From JAFKFH01 sp017307375 (GTDB lineage Bacteria > Pseudomonadota > Alphaproteobacteria > Ferrovibrionales > Ferrovibrionaceae): DNA of 64,000 nucleotides. Under the pieces are notes generated by a model. That model was not told the DNA's origin, did not search any database, and saw nothing but the letters and a program-made list of their open reading frames with translations. The DNA lies in assembly GCA_965229335.1 (NCBI GenBank), contig OZ245874.1:6820001-6884000 (forward strand), given 5' to 3'. A program made the position numbers and the translations under genes. Position 1 is the stretch's first letter. Each line of letters begins with the position of its first letter. Below, piece by piece: positions 8,639 to 17,275 of this stretch.

Positions 8639-9139
8639 GTGACGGAGACCAAAGTCTTCAACCTGCCTAACACGTTGAAGAAGCGTTCGTCGAAACCGGG
8701 CGGTCGCAGCTTTGATGAACTTGCCAAGGCCGGTGACCACGTGGTCCGCCGCAACGGCGCGTCCTACCCCAGTGTCGCCGCCGGCGACATCGCCGACCTG
8801 ATGGCGATCGCCGCCCGGCTGCGCCAGGGTTCGCCGCTGGCGGTCGAGCTGCAGGAATGTTTCCGCATCGCCCATGATATCCGCGGCCAGGCCGGCAGCT
8901 TCGATTTCCCGCTGATTTCGGCCGCCGCCGGATCGCTGTCGAAGTTTGTCGACAAGCTGCGCAACAGCCCGCCCGACCAGGCGCCCGAGGTCATCTCGCT
9001 GATCGAGGTGCATGCGGCGACGATGCAGTTGCTGCTCTCGCAGAACCGCAAAGGCGCCGGCGGACCGGCCGAAGCGATGATCCTCGACGGGCTGACCAAG
9101 GCCGTCGAGAAGGTGCAGGGTACCCTCGGGATCAGCTGA
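8639..9139 (+). CDS. HPt domain protein
   Basis: The 166-residue soluble protein has a helical HPt core around residues 50-130, with the phosphoacceptor motif AHDIRGQAGSFDFPLI; His79 is the likely phosphorylated residue. It would pass phosphoryl groups between a receiver of a hybrid kinase and another receiver. GTG at 8639 was chosen because the longer upstream frame (from 8486) overlaps the MFS gene and has no similarity to HPt proteins. The core is visibly paralogous to the C-terminal domain of the protein at 26383-27273, where the His is replaced by Glu. Confidence 0.8.
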   Translation: MTETKVFNLPNTLKKRSSKPGGRSFDELAKAGDHVVRRNGASYPSVAAGDIADLMAIAARLRQGSPLAVELQECFRIAHDIRGQAGSFDFPLISAAAGSLSKFVDKLRNSPPDQAPEVISLIEVHAATMQLLLSQNRKGAGGPAEAMILDGLTKAVEKVQGTLGIS

Positions 9140-9269
9140 GCGTCGCCGGCGGCCCGCCGATCCCGGCCTGTCGCCAAAAGCCCCGCATGCGAGCCGGTGG
9201 CCCCGTTTGCTCGGGGCAGCCGGCCCCTTGTCCCCATTTCTGTCGATGCCGCGCCGATCGGCGCCTCGC

Positions 9270-9284
9270 TAGCCTTTGCCGCAA
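9270..9284 (+). promoter_or_regulatory. 15-nt element TAGCCTTTGCCGCAA upstream of the amidase operon
   Basis: The identical 15-mer recurs at 15227-15241. Here it ends 28 nt before the amidase start, and there it ends 26 nt before the LuxR-type gene. The position overlaps where a -10 region would lie (TAGCCT), so it could be a regulator site, a promoter element or both. An overlapping CCTTTGC...GCAAAGG inverted repeat with a 15-nt spacer is also present here. Confidence 0.5.
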
Positions 9285-9311
9285 CCGACAGGCGCAAAGG
9301 GGGGCCACCGG

Positions 9312-10724
9312 ATGGCGGCATTGCATGACCTCGACATCGGCCAGGCCGCGGCAGCGATCCGAAGCGGCGCGGTCACCGCCGAAGCCCTTGCCGAAGCCCT
9401 GATCGGCCGGATCGCCGCCGCCACGAGCCTGAACGCGTTTGCCGCCGTCGACGCCGACCGGCTGCGCCAGGCCGCCCGCGATGCCGACCGGCGCCGGGCC
9501 GGCGGCGAGGCGACCGGGCCGCTGCACGGCGTGCCGCTGGCGATCAAGGACAACATCGACGTCGCCGGCTATGCGACCACCGGCGGCACCCCGGCGCTGG
9601 CCGGGCACCGCCCGGCGCGCAACGCCCCGATCGTCGAAAGACTGGTCGACGGCGGTGCCTTGATCCTCGGCAAGACCGGGTTGCACGAACTGGCCTTCGG
9701 GGTCACCTCCAACAACGGCTGGTCGGGGGCCGTGCGCAACCCCTACGACCCGACGCGCAGCCCCGGCGGATCGAGCGGCGGCACGGCCGCCGCCGTCGCC
9801 GCCCGGCTCGCCCCCGGCGGCATCGGCACCGACACCGGCGGCTCGACCCGCATTCCCGCCGCGTTCTGCGGCATCGCCGGCTTCCGGCCCAGCCTCGGCC
9901 GCTGGCCGCAGGCCGGTATCGTGCCGATCTCCCACACCCGCGACACCCCGGGCCCGATGACCCGGGGTGTCGCCGACTGCCTGCTTCTCGACGATGTCGT
10001 CACCGGTGCCGCCGACGGCGCCGCCCCTCCCCGGCTTGCCGGCCTGCGGCTGGGCCTGCCGCGCCGGCATTTCTGGGAAGGACTCGACGGCGAAGTCGCC
10101 GCGTTGCTCGAAGCCCGCCTCGATGATCTGCGGGCGGCCGGGGTCGATCTGGTCGAAACCGAGCTTGCCGATGTCGCGGCGCTCGACGCCGCAGCAGGAT
10201 TTCCGATCGCACTGTACGAGGTGGTCGGCGATCTGCGCGCCTATCTGGCAGGCCATGGCCTGGCGCTCACGGCGCGCGACCTGGCCGACACCGCAGGCAG
10301 CCCCGATGTCCGGGCGATCCTGCAGGGCGTCACCGGCGATGCTCGCATCCCGGAAGCGGTCTACCGGGAGGCACTGGGCCGCCACCGCCCGGCATTGCAG
10401 CAATCCTACGCCAGCTATTTCGGCGACAACGGTGTCGACGCGATGATCCTGCCGACGGTACCGCTGGCGGCCCCGCGCATCGGCGAGGACGAAACCGTGG
10501 AAATCGGCGGCGTTGCGCTGCCCTTGTTCCCGACCCTGACCCGCAATACCAGCCCGGCCAGCGTCGCCGGCCTGCCCGGCCTCAGCCTGCCGGCCGGCAT
10601 GACCGCGGCCGGGCTGCCGATCGGTATCGAAATCGACGGCCCGGCCCAACACGACCGCCGCCTGCTGCGGATCGGGCTGGCCCTCGAGACGGTGCTGCCG
10701 GCCCTGCCGGCGCCGGCCATCTGA
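9312..10724 (+). CDS. Amidase signature family hydrolase
   Basis: A 470-residue amidase that hydrolyses an amide to acid and ammonia in the cytoplasm. The Ser-cisSer-Lys triad is visible as Lys79 (LAIKDN), Ser154 in PGGSSGG and Ser178 in TDTGGSTR. The overall layout matches indoleacetamide or mandelamide hydrolases and GatA-like enzymes, but a GatA role is unlikely without gatB/gatC nearby. ATG at 9312 has a G-rich Shine-Dalgarno. It heads an operon with an amide/branched-chain type importer, so its substrate is probably an imported amide, a common genetic pairing in this family. Confidence 0.88.
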   Translation: MAALHDLDIGQAAAAIRSGAVTAEALAEALIGRIAAATSLNAFAAVDADRLRQAARDADRRRAGGEATGPLHGVPLAIKDNIDVAGYATTGGTPALAGHRPARNAPIVERLVDGGALILGKTGLHELAFGVTSNNGWSGAVRNPYDPTRSPGGSSGGTAAAVAARLAPGGIGTDTGGSTRIPAAFCGIAGFRPSLGRWPQAGIVPISHTRDTPGPMTRGVADCLLLDDVVTGAADGAAPPRLAGLRLGLPRRHFWEGLDGEVAALLEARLDDLRAAGVDLVETELADVAALDAAAGFPIALYEVVGDLRAYLAGHGLALTARDLADTAGSPDVRAILQGVTGDARIPEAVYREALGRHRPALQQSYASYFGDNGVDAMILPTVPLAAPRIGEDETVEIGGVALPLFPTLTRNTSPASVAGLPGLSLPAGMTAAGLPIGIEIDGPAQHDRRLLRIGLALETVLPALPAPAI

Positions 10725-10749
10725 AAAACGCAACGACGGGGAAAGCATC

Positions 10750-11937
10750 ATGAGCATGGGCAACCTGACGCCGACGCGGCGTCGCCTGCTGGCCGGCGGT
10801 GCCGCCGCCTTCGGCGCCGCGCCGGCCATCCTGTCCGGCATCGCCCGGGCGGCCGACAAGGACTTCAAGATCGGCATCTTCCTGCCGCTGAGCGGGCCGG
10901 CCGCGCTGTTCGGCCCGACCGGGCGGGCCTGTGCCGAACTGGCCGCCGACGAGATCAACAAGGCCGGCGGGATTCTGGGGCGCCAGGTCAGGCTGCTGCC
11001 GACCGACGGCGGCACGGCACCGGCCGAGGCCGCCAAGTCGGCGGTACGGCTGATGCTGGAGGAGAAGGTCGACATGCTGCTGGGCTCGCATGACAGCGCG
11101 GTGCGCGGTGCGATCGCGACGACGGTCAAGGGCAAGGTGCCCTATGTCTACACCCCGGTCTACGAGGGCGGGGAGTGCAGCCCCAACATCTATTGCCTGG
11201 GCGAGACGCCGGACCAGCAGGGCGGGCCGGCCATCGGCTGGCTTGCGACCGAACGCAAGGCGCGGACCTACTACCTGATCGGCAACGACTACGGCTGGCC
11301 GCGCAAGACCAACGAGCGCGCGCGCAGGCTGATCGCCGACCAGGGCGGCAGCGTGATCGCCGAGGAGTATCTGCCGCTCGGCGCGCCCAACAAGTTCGAG
11401 GAGGCGGTGACCCGCATCAAGGCCGCCCGGCCGGACGTCGTGCTGATCACCCTGGTCGGCGCCGACAACGTCAACTTCAACCGCACCTTCGCCGGCTTCG
11501 GGCTGGATCGCGACATCGCCCGCTTCGCCTTTCTGCTGGAGGAGAACACGCTGGCCGGCATCGGCGCCGACGCCAGCCGCGAGCTCTATGCCTGCATGGG
11601 CTACTTTGCCGATCTCGATTGGCCGACCAATCGCCAGTTCAAGGCGGCCTATGCCGCCAAATTCGTCGACAAGGCCCCGGCCTTGTCGACGATCGGCGTC
11701 GATTCCTTCACCGGCATCAAGTTTGCCCGGGCGCTGGTCGAGAAGGCCAAGGGCACCGATGCCAGGGCGTGCATGGCCGCCTCGGAAGGCCTGCGCTTCG
11801 ACACGGTAACGGCGCCCGCGATCATGCGCGGCCGCCATGTCGACAAGACGATGTTCCTGGCCCGTTGCCAGGGCACGAAATTCGAGGTGATCAAGACCTT
11901 CGGCTTCGTGCCGAGCGGCACGGCCTGCGGCGCCTGA
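10750..11937 (+). CDS. Branched-chain/amide-type ABC substrate-binding protein
   Basis: The 395-residue periplasmic protein begins with a twin-arginine-like signal (PTRRRLLAGG, cleavage near IARA). The mature part is a type I binding protein of the LivJ/AmiC/UrtA class: KIGIFLPLSGPAALFG, YGGG-like GEGGECSPNIY and YLIGNDYGWP. AmiC/UrtA-like features and the upstream amidase favour an amide or urea-like ligand over leucine. It is followed at 14 nt by the first permease. Confidence 0.88.
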   Translation: MSMGNLTPTRRRLLAGGAAAFGAAPAILSGIARAADKDFKIGIFLPLSGPAALFGPTGRACAELAADEINKAGGILGRQVRLLPTDGGTAPAEAAKSAVRLMLEEKVDMLLGSHDSAVRGAIATTVKGKVPYVYTPVYEGGECSPNIYCLGETPDQQGGPAIGWLATERKARTYYLIGNDYGWPRKTNERARRLIADQGGSVIAEEYLPLGAPNKFEEAVTRIKAARPDVVLITLVGADNVNFNRTFAGFGLDRDIARFAFLLEENTLAGIGADASRELYACMGYFADLDWPTNRQFKAAYAAKFVDKAPALSTIGVDSFTGIKFARALVEKAKGTDARACMAASEGLRFDTVTAPAIMRGRHVDKTMFLARCQGTKFEVIKTFGFVPSGTACGA

Positions 11938-11950
11938 AGGCCAGGGCGTC

Positions 11951-12802
11951 TTGGATCCGATCCTCGTCACCCAGGGGCTCAATCTGGTCTTTGCCGTGGC
12001 CGTGCTGGCCGTGCTCGCCCTCGGGCTGGCGGTGGTCTTCGGCCTGCTCGGCGTGCTGAATCTCGCCCATGGCGAGTTCATCATGGTCGGCGCCTATTGC
12101 GCCTGGGCGACGACCGCGGCCGGCCTGCCTTATGTCGCTGCGATACCGCTGGCGATCGCCGTCTGCGGCGGACTCGGGCTGACGGTCGAACGCTGGCTGA
12201 TCCGGCCGCTGTACCGCCGGCCGTTCGACACGCTGGTGGCGACCTGGGGCCTCAGCCTGCTGCTGCGCAAGGCTGCCGAGGCGGCGTTCGGCCTGTCCTT
12301 TCGCAACGTGGCGATGCCACTGCCTGGCACCGTCCGCGTGCTCGGCACCGACTATCCCGGCTATCGCCTGCTGCTGATCGCGATCTCGGCCGCGATCGTC
12401 GGCGGGCTGATGCTGTGGTACCGGCGCAGCCGGACCGGCCTGCGGATCCGCGCGATGGTGGGCAATCCCGACCTGGCCCAGGCCGTCGGCATCCGGGCGA
12501 CCAGGCTGGCGGCGGGAACCTTCGCCGCGGGAACCTGCCTTGCCGGCCTTGGCGGGGTGATGATCGCGCCACTGGTGCCGCTGCAGCCGCTGATGGGCCT
12601 CGATTTCGTGCTGCGCTCGTTCTTCGCGCTGGTCATCGGCGGGCTGGGCAGCGCCGTCGGGCTGTTCGCCGGCTCGGCGGTCATCGGCGGGGTCGACAGC
12701 CTGGTCTCCGCGTTGCTCGACGCGACCTGGGGCTATTTCGCCGTGCTGGTCGTCGCGATCCTGTTCCTGTGGCGCCGGCCGGGGGGTCTCTTTGCGCGCT
12801 AG
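11951..12802 (+). CDS. LivH-type ABC permease
   Basis: A 283-residue membrane protein with about eight helices, beginning at a TTG codon (MDPILVTQGLNLVF). It contains the LNLAHGEFIMVGAY motif near residue 40 that defines LivH/UrtB permeases, and GIRATRLAAGTFA near the cytoplasmic coupling region. It forms the translocation pore with the following LivM-like domain; the two genes overlap by 11 nt. Confidence 0.9.
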   Translation: MDPILVTQGLNLVFAVAVLAVLALGLAVVFGLLGVLNLAHGEFIMVGAYCAWATTAAGLPYVAAIPLAIAVCGGLGLTVERWLIRPLYRRPFDTLVATWGLSLLLRKAAEAAFGLSFRNVAMPLPGTVRVLGTDYPGYRLLLIAISAAIVGGLMLWYRRSRTGLRIRAMVGNPDLAQAVGIRATRLAAGTFAAGTCLAGLGGVMIAPLVPLQPLMGLDFVLRSFFALVIGGLGSAVGLFAGSAVIGGVDSLVSALLDATWGYFAVLVVAILFLWRRPGGLFAR

Positions 12803-14498
12803 CCTGCTGCTTCTCGGCGTCGTCGTCGCGCTGCCGTTCGCGGCCGGCGACTACTGGGCCTACCAGATCGGGCTCTATTTTCTCTATGCGGCCGCGGCGA
12901 CCGGTCTCGGGCTCTGCTGGGGCGGGGCAGGTTTCCTGCCGCTCGGCCAGGCCTTGTTCTTCGGGCTGGCGGCCTATCTCGCGGGCTTCCTGATGATCCG
13001 GCTCGAGGGCTGGGGGCCGGCGTTGCTGCCGGTCGCCGTCCTCGCGCCCGCCCTGGCAGGCTGGGCGATCGGACTGGCGGTGTTTCGCCGCCGCGGCGAA
13101 TCGGGCCCCTATTTCTCGCTGATCACGCTGGCACTGGCCCTGCTTGCCTATCAGATCGCGATCAACTGGAACGCGGTGACCGGCGGATTCGAGGGCATGA
13201 AGGGCATCCCCGGCCTGCCGGGCCTCGACGACTATACCGCCGGCTACTACGTCGCGGCGGCGGGGCTCGTCACCGCGATCGCCATCGCTGCCTGGCTGCG
13301 GGCCGCCCCGATCGGCGTATTGTGGCGGGCGCTGGCCCAGAACGAACGGCGGGTGCAACTGCTCGGGTTCGATACCAACCGGCTGAAGGCGGCCGCCTTC
13401 GCCGCGAGCGGCCTGCTCGCCGGCATCGGCGGCACGCTCTACGCCCCGCAACAGGGCATCGTCGCACCGCAGCTGGTCGGCTTCGAGCTCTCGGCCGCCC
13501 TGGTCATCTGGACGGCCGTCGGCGGGCGGGCCGCCCTGCTCGGACCCGCCATCGGCACGATCGTCGTCGGCTCGCTCGGCGCCGAACTGCGCGACCGCGT
13601 CCCCGGCTGGGAAGTGCTGATGGCGCTGTTCTTCATCGCCGTCGTGATCGCCCTGCCGCAGGGCCTCGCCGGACTGGCCGGTCGATTCCCGACGCGGTCC
13701 CGCAACAGCAGGCGGCGCAGCGCGATCGCCGCGCCCGCGCGGCAGCTCGCCGGAACGGCCGCCCTGACGGTCGAGAACGCCGAGGTCAGGGCCGGCAGCG
13801 TCCGCATTCTCGACCGGCTGTCGATCGCCTTCGATCGCCCGGGCATCTTCTGCCTGATCGGCCCGAACGGCGCCGGCAAGACCACGACTTTCAACCTGCT
13901 CAGCGGCGAACTGAAACCCGCCGAGGGCCGCGTCGCGCTGGGCGGCCGGGATATCCGGATGCTGGCACCGCATCATCTGGCCCGCGCCGGCATCGGCCGC
14001 AAGCTGCAGATCCCCTCGGTCTTCCCGGACCTCGGCATTGCCGATCACCTGGCGATCGCGCTGTGGAGCGGCCGAACCGGCGTCGTCGATCTGCTGCGGC
14101 CGCGTCTGCGCCGCTGGACCAGCCCGATGTCGATCGAACTGCAGCGCCGCTATCCTTTCCTTGGCGACGACCGCACCGCGGCGGAACTGTCGCACGGCGA
14201 ACGCCAGATCCTGGAGCTGGCCATGGCGATGGTGACCGAACCGCGTATCCTGCTGCTGGACGAACCCTGCGCCGGCCTGTCGCCGGAAGAGACCGCCGAA
14301 GTGATCGGCCTGATCCGCTGGGCCGCCGAGCGACTGGGCAATACCATCGTCATCATCGAGCACGACATGGCCCTGGTAAGGGAACTGGCGCAATCGGTGC
14401 ACGTCCTGCACAGCGGCAGCCTGCTGGCCAGCGGCGACATCGCAACCATCCAGGCGCATCCGGCCGTGCGTGCCGTCTATGTCGGCGCCGAGAAATGA
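12792..14498 (+). CDS. LivM-LivG fusion: ABC permease with C-terminal ATPase
   Basis: Residues 1-300 are a LivM/UrtC-type permease (GFLPLGQALFFGLAAYLAG; ITLALALLAYQIAINW). After an Arg/Ser-rich linker (RSRNSRRRSAIAAPARQ), residues 320-568 form a LivG-type ATPase with GPNGAGKTT, LSHGERQ and ILLLDEP and the LivG tail IIEHDM. Fusion of the second permease to its ATPase is known in this family but less common than separate genes. Start is TTG 12792. The stop overlaps the next ATPase by 4 nt. Confidence 0.88.
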   Translation: MRASLLLLGVVVALPFAAGDYWAYQIGLYFLYAAAATGLGLCWGGAGFLPLGQALFFGLAAYLAGFLMIRLEGWGPALLPVAVLAPALAGWAIGLAVFRRRGESGPYFSLITLALALLAYQIAINWNAVTGGFEGMKGIPGLPGLDDYTAGYYVAAAGLVTAIAIAAWLRAAPIGVLWRALAQNERRVQLLGFDTNRLKAAAFAASGLLAGIGGTLYAPQQGIVAPQLVGFELSAALVIWTAVGGRAALLGPAIGTIVVGSLGAELRDRVPGWEVLMALFFIAVVIALPQGLAGLAGRFPTRSRNSRRRSAIAAPARQLAGTAALTVENAEVRAGSVRILDRLSIAFDRPGIFCLIGPNGAGKTTTFNLLSGELKPAEGRVALGGRDIRMLAPHHLARAGIGRKLQIPSVFPDLGIADHLAIALWSGRTGVVDLLRPRLRRWTSPMSIELQRRYPFLGDDRTAAELSHGERQILELAMAMVTEPRILLLDEPCAGLSPEETAEVIGLIRWAAERLGNTIVIIEHDMALVRELAQSVHVLHSGSLLASGDIATIQAHPAVRAVYVGAEK

Positions 14499-15190
14499 GC
14501 GTCCCGCGCCTCGACTTCGACGACCTCGCCGGCGGCTACGGCACGACCGAGGTGGTACACGGCATTTCCGGCGCCGCCGCGGCCGGCCAGGTCCTCTGCA
14601 TCGTCGGCCGCAACGGCGTCGGCAAGAGCAGCCTGATCAGGATGCTGTCGGGCCATCTGCCGGCCTGGCGCGGCACGGTGCGGCTCGAGGGCCGTGCCGT
14701 CACCGACCTGCCGCCGGCCGGCCGGCGACGCCTCGGCATTTCCTATTGCCCGCAGGAGCGGCCGGTCTTCGACGACCTGACCGTCCGCGATAACCTGATC
14801 CTGATGCGCCGCGACCGCAGCCTCGACGGCTTCGCCCCGTTTATCGGGCGCTTCCCGGTGCTGGAGCGCCGCCTGGACCAGCAAGCCGGCACGATGTCGG
14901 GCGGGGAAAAGAAGATCCTGTCCTTCGCCAGGGGATTGGCCGAAATGACGCCACTGGTCCTGCTCGACGAACCGTCCGAGGGCGTGCAGTGGGAGAATAT
15001 TCTGCACATGGCCGACCTGATACGGGAGCGCCGCGCGGCGGGCACGACGTTCGTGGTGGTCGAGCAGAATCTCGCCTTCGCCGAGCGCATTGCCGATCGC
15101 TACCTGGTGCTCGACCAGGGGCGTGTCGTCCTGGAAGGCCCCCGATCCGCGATCGATCGTGCGGCCCTGCTCGCCCGCCTGCATGTGTAG
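14495..15190 (+). CDS. LivF-type ABC ATPase
   Basis: A 231-residue ATP-binding subunit with GRNGVGKSS, MSGGEKK and LVLLDEP, and the EGVQWENI stretch that recalls UrtE/LivF proteins. It is the second ATPase that completes a LivH, LivM-G, LivF importer. It begins with an ATGA overlap with the fusion gene and ends 76 nt before the regulator. Confidence 0.9.
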   Translation: MSVPRLDFDDLAGGYGTTEVVHGISGAAAAGQVLCIVGRNGVGKSSLIRMLSGHLPAWRGTVRLEGRAVTDLPPAGRRRLGISYCPQERPVFDDLTVRDNLILMRRDRSLDGFAPFIGRFPVLERRLDQQAGTMSGGEKKILSFARGLAEMTPLVLLDEPSEGVQWENILHMADLIRERRAAGTTFVVVEQNLAFAERIADRYLVLDQGRVVLEGPRSAIDRAALLARLHV

Positions 15191-15226
15191 GCGCATGGCC
15201 GACTGACATGGAAGACACTTCCGTGA

Positions 15227-15248
15227 TAGCCTTTGCCGCAAAAGGCTG
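15227..15248 (+). promoter_or_regulatory. Repeat element and hairpin-like operator before the LuxR-type gene
   Basis: Positions 15227-15241 repeat the 15-mer TAGCCTTTGCCGCAA found at 9270-9284. Positions 15228-15247 form a perfect inverted repeat, AGCCTTT-GCCGCA-AAAGGCT, 20 nt before the start of the regulator. The combination suggests autoregulation together with control of the amidase/transport operon. Confidence 0.5.
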
Positions 15249-15266
15249 ACGGGAGGCCGCAAGACC

Positions 15267-16007
15267 ATGGATGCCTGCGTCCGGGACATCACGGCGGACG
15301 AACTGCGCCTGTTCGGCAGCATTGTCGCCCGCCTCGAAGCCATCGAGACCGAGGCCGATGCACGTGCGGCCGTGCTGGCCGATATCGTCCGCCTGACGCG
15401 GGCGGATTTCGGTGCCTCCTATGTCTGGCAGGCGGCGCAGAACCGCTTTGTCCAGTCGGTCAGCGTCAACATGGACGACGCCAACCTCGCCCGCTACGAG
15501 GCCTGGTACCAGTTTCGCGACCCGATCACCTTCAAGCTGCGCGCCCGGCGGCGTGCGACGCTGGTCGACGAAGTGCTGGCCCGCGATGCGTTGATGCGCA
15601 GCGAGTTCTACAACGACTTCCTGGCCCGCGACGGGCTGCATCACGGCATCGACATGTTCGTGTTCGACGGCGACCGCGACCTGGGCGATCTGCGGATCTG
15701 GCGCGCCGCGGGCCGGCCGGACTTCGACGGACGCGAAATCGCGTTGCTCGATGCCCTCGAACCCTTCCTGCGCCGCGCGTTGTGCCGCCAGACCGACGGC
15801 CGGGCCGAAGGCCTGACCGCCCGGGAACGCGAGATCGCCGGCCTGGTCGCACGCGGCTGCACCGATCGCGACATCGCCCGCATCCTCGGCATCGGCTTCT
15901 CGACGGTGCGCACGCACCTGAAGCGGGCGATGGAGAAACGCGGCTGCGCCAACCGGGCCGAACTGGCCGCGCTGACGGTGCGCGGCCACGGCCCGGACTG
16001 TCGCTAG
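15267..16007 (+). CDS. LuxR-type HTH regulator with N-terminal sensory domain
   Basis: The 246-residue protein has a GAF/autoinducer-binding-like N-terminal half (residues 20-160) and a C-terminal LuxR helix-turn-helix (LTAREREIAGLVARGCTD, then VRTHLKRAMEKRGC). No receiver domain is present, so it responds to a ligand or partner rather than phosphorylation. It follows the importer operon on the same strand, and the shared 15-nt element upstream of it and of the amidase makes it the obvious candidate regulator of the cluster. Its stop lies one base from the stop of the convergent hydrolase gene. Confidence 0.85.
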   Translation: MDACVRDITADELRLFGSIVARLEAIETEADARAAVLADIVRLTRADFGASYVWQAAQNRFVQSVSVNMDDANLARYEAWYQFRDPITFKLRARRRATLVDEVLARDALMRSEFYNDFLARDGLHHGIDMFVFDGDRDLGDLRIWRAAGRPDFDGREIALLDALEPFLRRALCRQTDGRAEGLTAREREIAGLVARGCTDRDIARILGIGFSTVRTHLKRAMEKRGCANRAELAALTVRGHGPDCR

Positions 16008-16008
16008 A

Positions 16009-17247
16009 CTAAATCGGCTTGCCTTCGCTCGACGCCCAGTTCTTCATCAGGGTGTTCGATGGCAGCGTCTCGTCGACCAGCTTCTTCGCGGTCTCGATGC
16101 CGGCGACCGGCAACAGCTTGGGATCGAGCAGGCCGATCTGGACCAGGACCGAGGCCTGGTCCCAGTAGATGTGCTCGTTATAAAGCTTGTCGCCGCGGAA
16201 GCAGATGATGCCGACCAGCGGCACCTCGACATACTTTCCGGTCGGCGGCACGCCGGGCAGCATCCAGTCGATCTCGCGGGTATGGGTGAAGCAGAACAGC
16301 ATCTCGTCGACCAGCCGGTCGGTGCCGATGGTGCGCGAGATCGGGATCAGCTTCGTGTCCTCGGGGTTCGAGTTGACGAAGTGATGGGTGTAGAAGCGTT
16401 TCAGATGATCATGGCCGACGCCGCCGGTCATCGTCGGCACATGGTTGACGTAGGGCTCGGCCACCATCGTCGCCATCGTCGCATTGACGTCGCGCGTGGC
16501 GAACTCGTAGTAGCAGTGCATGTCCCAGAGATGGCTGAGGTCGTATTTCGGGCCGAGCACCTTGCGCAGCAGGGCCAGCGAGCGCGAATAGGCCATCAGG
16601 GTCGCCGGCTTGTCGAACTGCGGCCGGCCCGGCGTCGCAAAGGCATGGTCGCAGCCGGGATAGACGTAGATCTCGACGTCCGACCGGTCGGCGAACGCCG
16701 CCTTGATCGCGTCCTGCGCCGCGGTTGGGCAATAGCCGTCCTTCTCGGCGATGTGGATCACCATCGGGCATTTGATGTCGGCACCCAGCGCCAGATCGTT
16801 CTCGATGCCGACGCCGTAATAGCTGATCGCACAGTCGACACCGGCACGCGCCGCCGCCAGATAGGCGAGCTTGCCGCCCAGGCAATAGCCCAGCACGCCG
16901 ACCCCGCCGGCCTGGCCGGGCTGGGCGCGCAAGGCGCTGACGGTCGCCGCGATGTCGTCGACCGCGCGGCCGACATCAAGCCGCTGGTAGAGGTCGATGG
17001 CCTTGGCGAAATCGGCCTCGCCATAGCCGAGGACCACGCCCGGCTCCAACCGCCAGAACAGGTCCGGCACCAGCACGACATAACCTTCCTCGGCAAAGCG
17101 GTCGGCCATCGCCTGCATGTACGGATTGATGCCGAAGATTTCCTGGGCCAGCACGAGGCCGGGGCCCGAGCCCTTGGCGGGCCTGGCCATGTAGGCCTTG
17201 AACCTGCCGCCATCGGCCGCGGTGATGTCGATATAGCTGCCGGTCAT
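16009..17247 (-). CDS. Dienelactone hydrolase fused to a SnoaL-like domain
   Basis: Residues 1-232 are a dienelactone hydrolase: Glu36 (AQEIFG), nucleophile Cys122 in GYCLGG, Asp170 and His201 in GCDHAFATPG. Residues 235-412 are a SnoaL/NTF2-like cone (WDMHCYYEFATRDVNATMATM; LVDEMLFCFTHTREIDWMLPG), a fold used by polyketide cyclases and small hydrolases. The family usually has about 230 residues, so this is a true fusion. It is the last gene of the importer operon starting at 23053, 28 nt after the SDR, and probably hydrolyses a lactone or ester from the imported compound. Confidence 0.88.
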   Translation of the reverse strand: MTGSYIDITAADGGRFKAYMARPAKGSGPGLVLAQEIFGINPYMQAMADRFAEEGYVVLVPDLFWRLEPGVVLGYGEADFAKAIDLYQRLDVGRAVDDIAATVSALRAQPGQAGGVGVLGYCLGGKLAYLAAARAGVDCAISYYGVGIENDLALGADIKCPMVIHIAEKDGYCPTAAQDAIKAAFADRSDVEIYVYPGCDHAFATPGRPQFDKPATLMAYSRSLALLRKVLGPKYDLSHLWDMHCYYEFATRDVNATMATMVAEPYVNHVPTMTGGVGHDHLKRFYTHHFVNSNPEDTKLIPISRTIGTDRLVDEMLFCFTHTREIDWMLPGVPPTGKYVEVPLVGIICFRGDKLYNEHIYWDQASVLVQIGLLDPKLLPVAGIETAKKLVDETLPSNTLMKNWASSEGKPI

Positions 17248-17275
17248 CGGTCGCTCTCCCTCAAGTGAAATGCCG

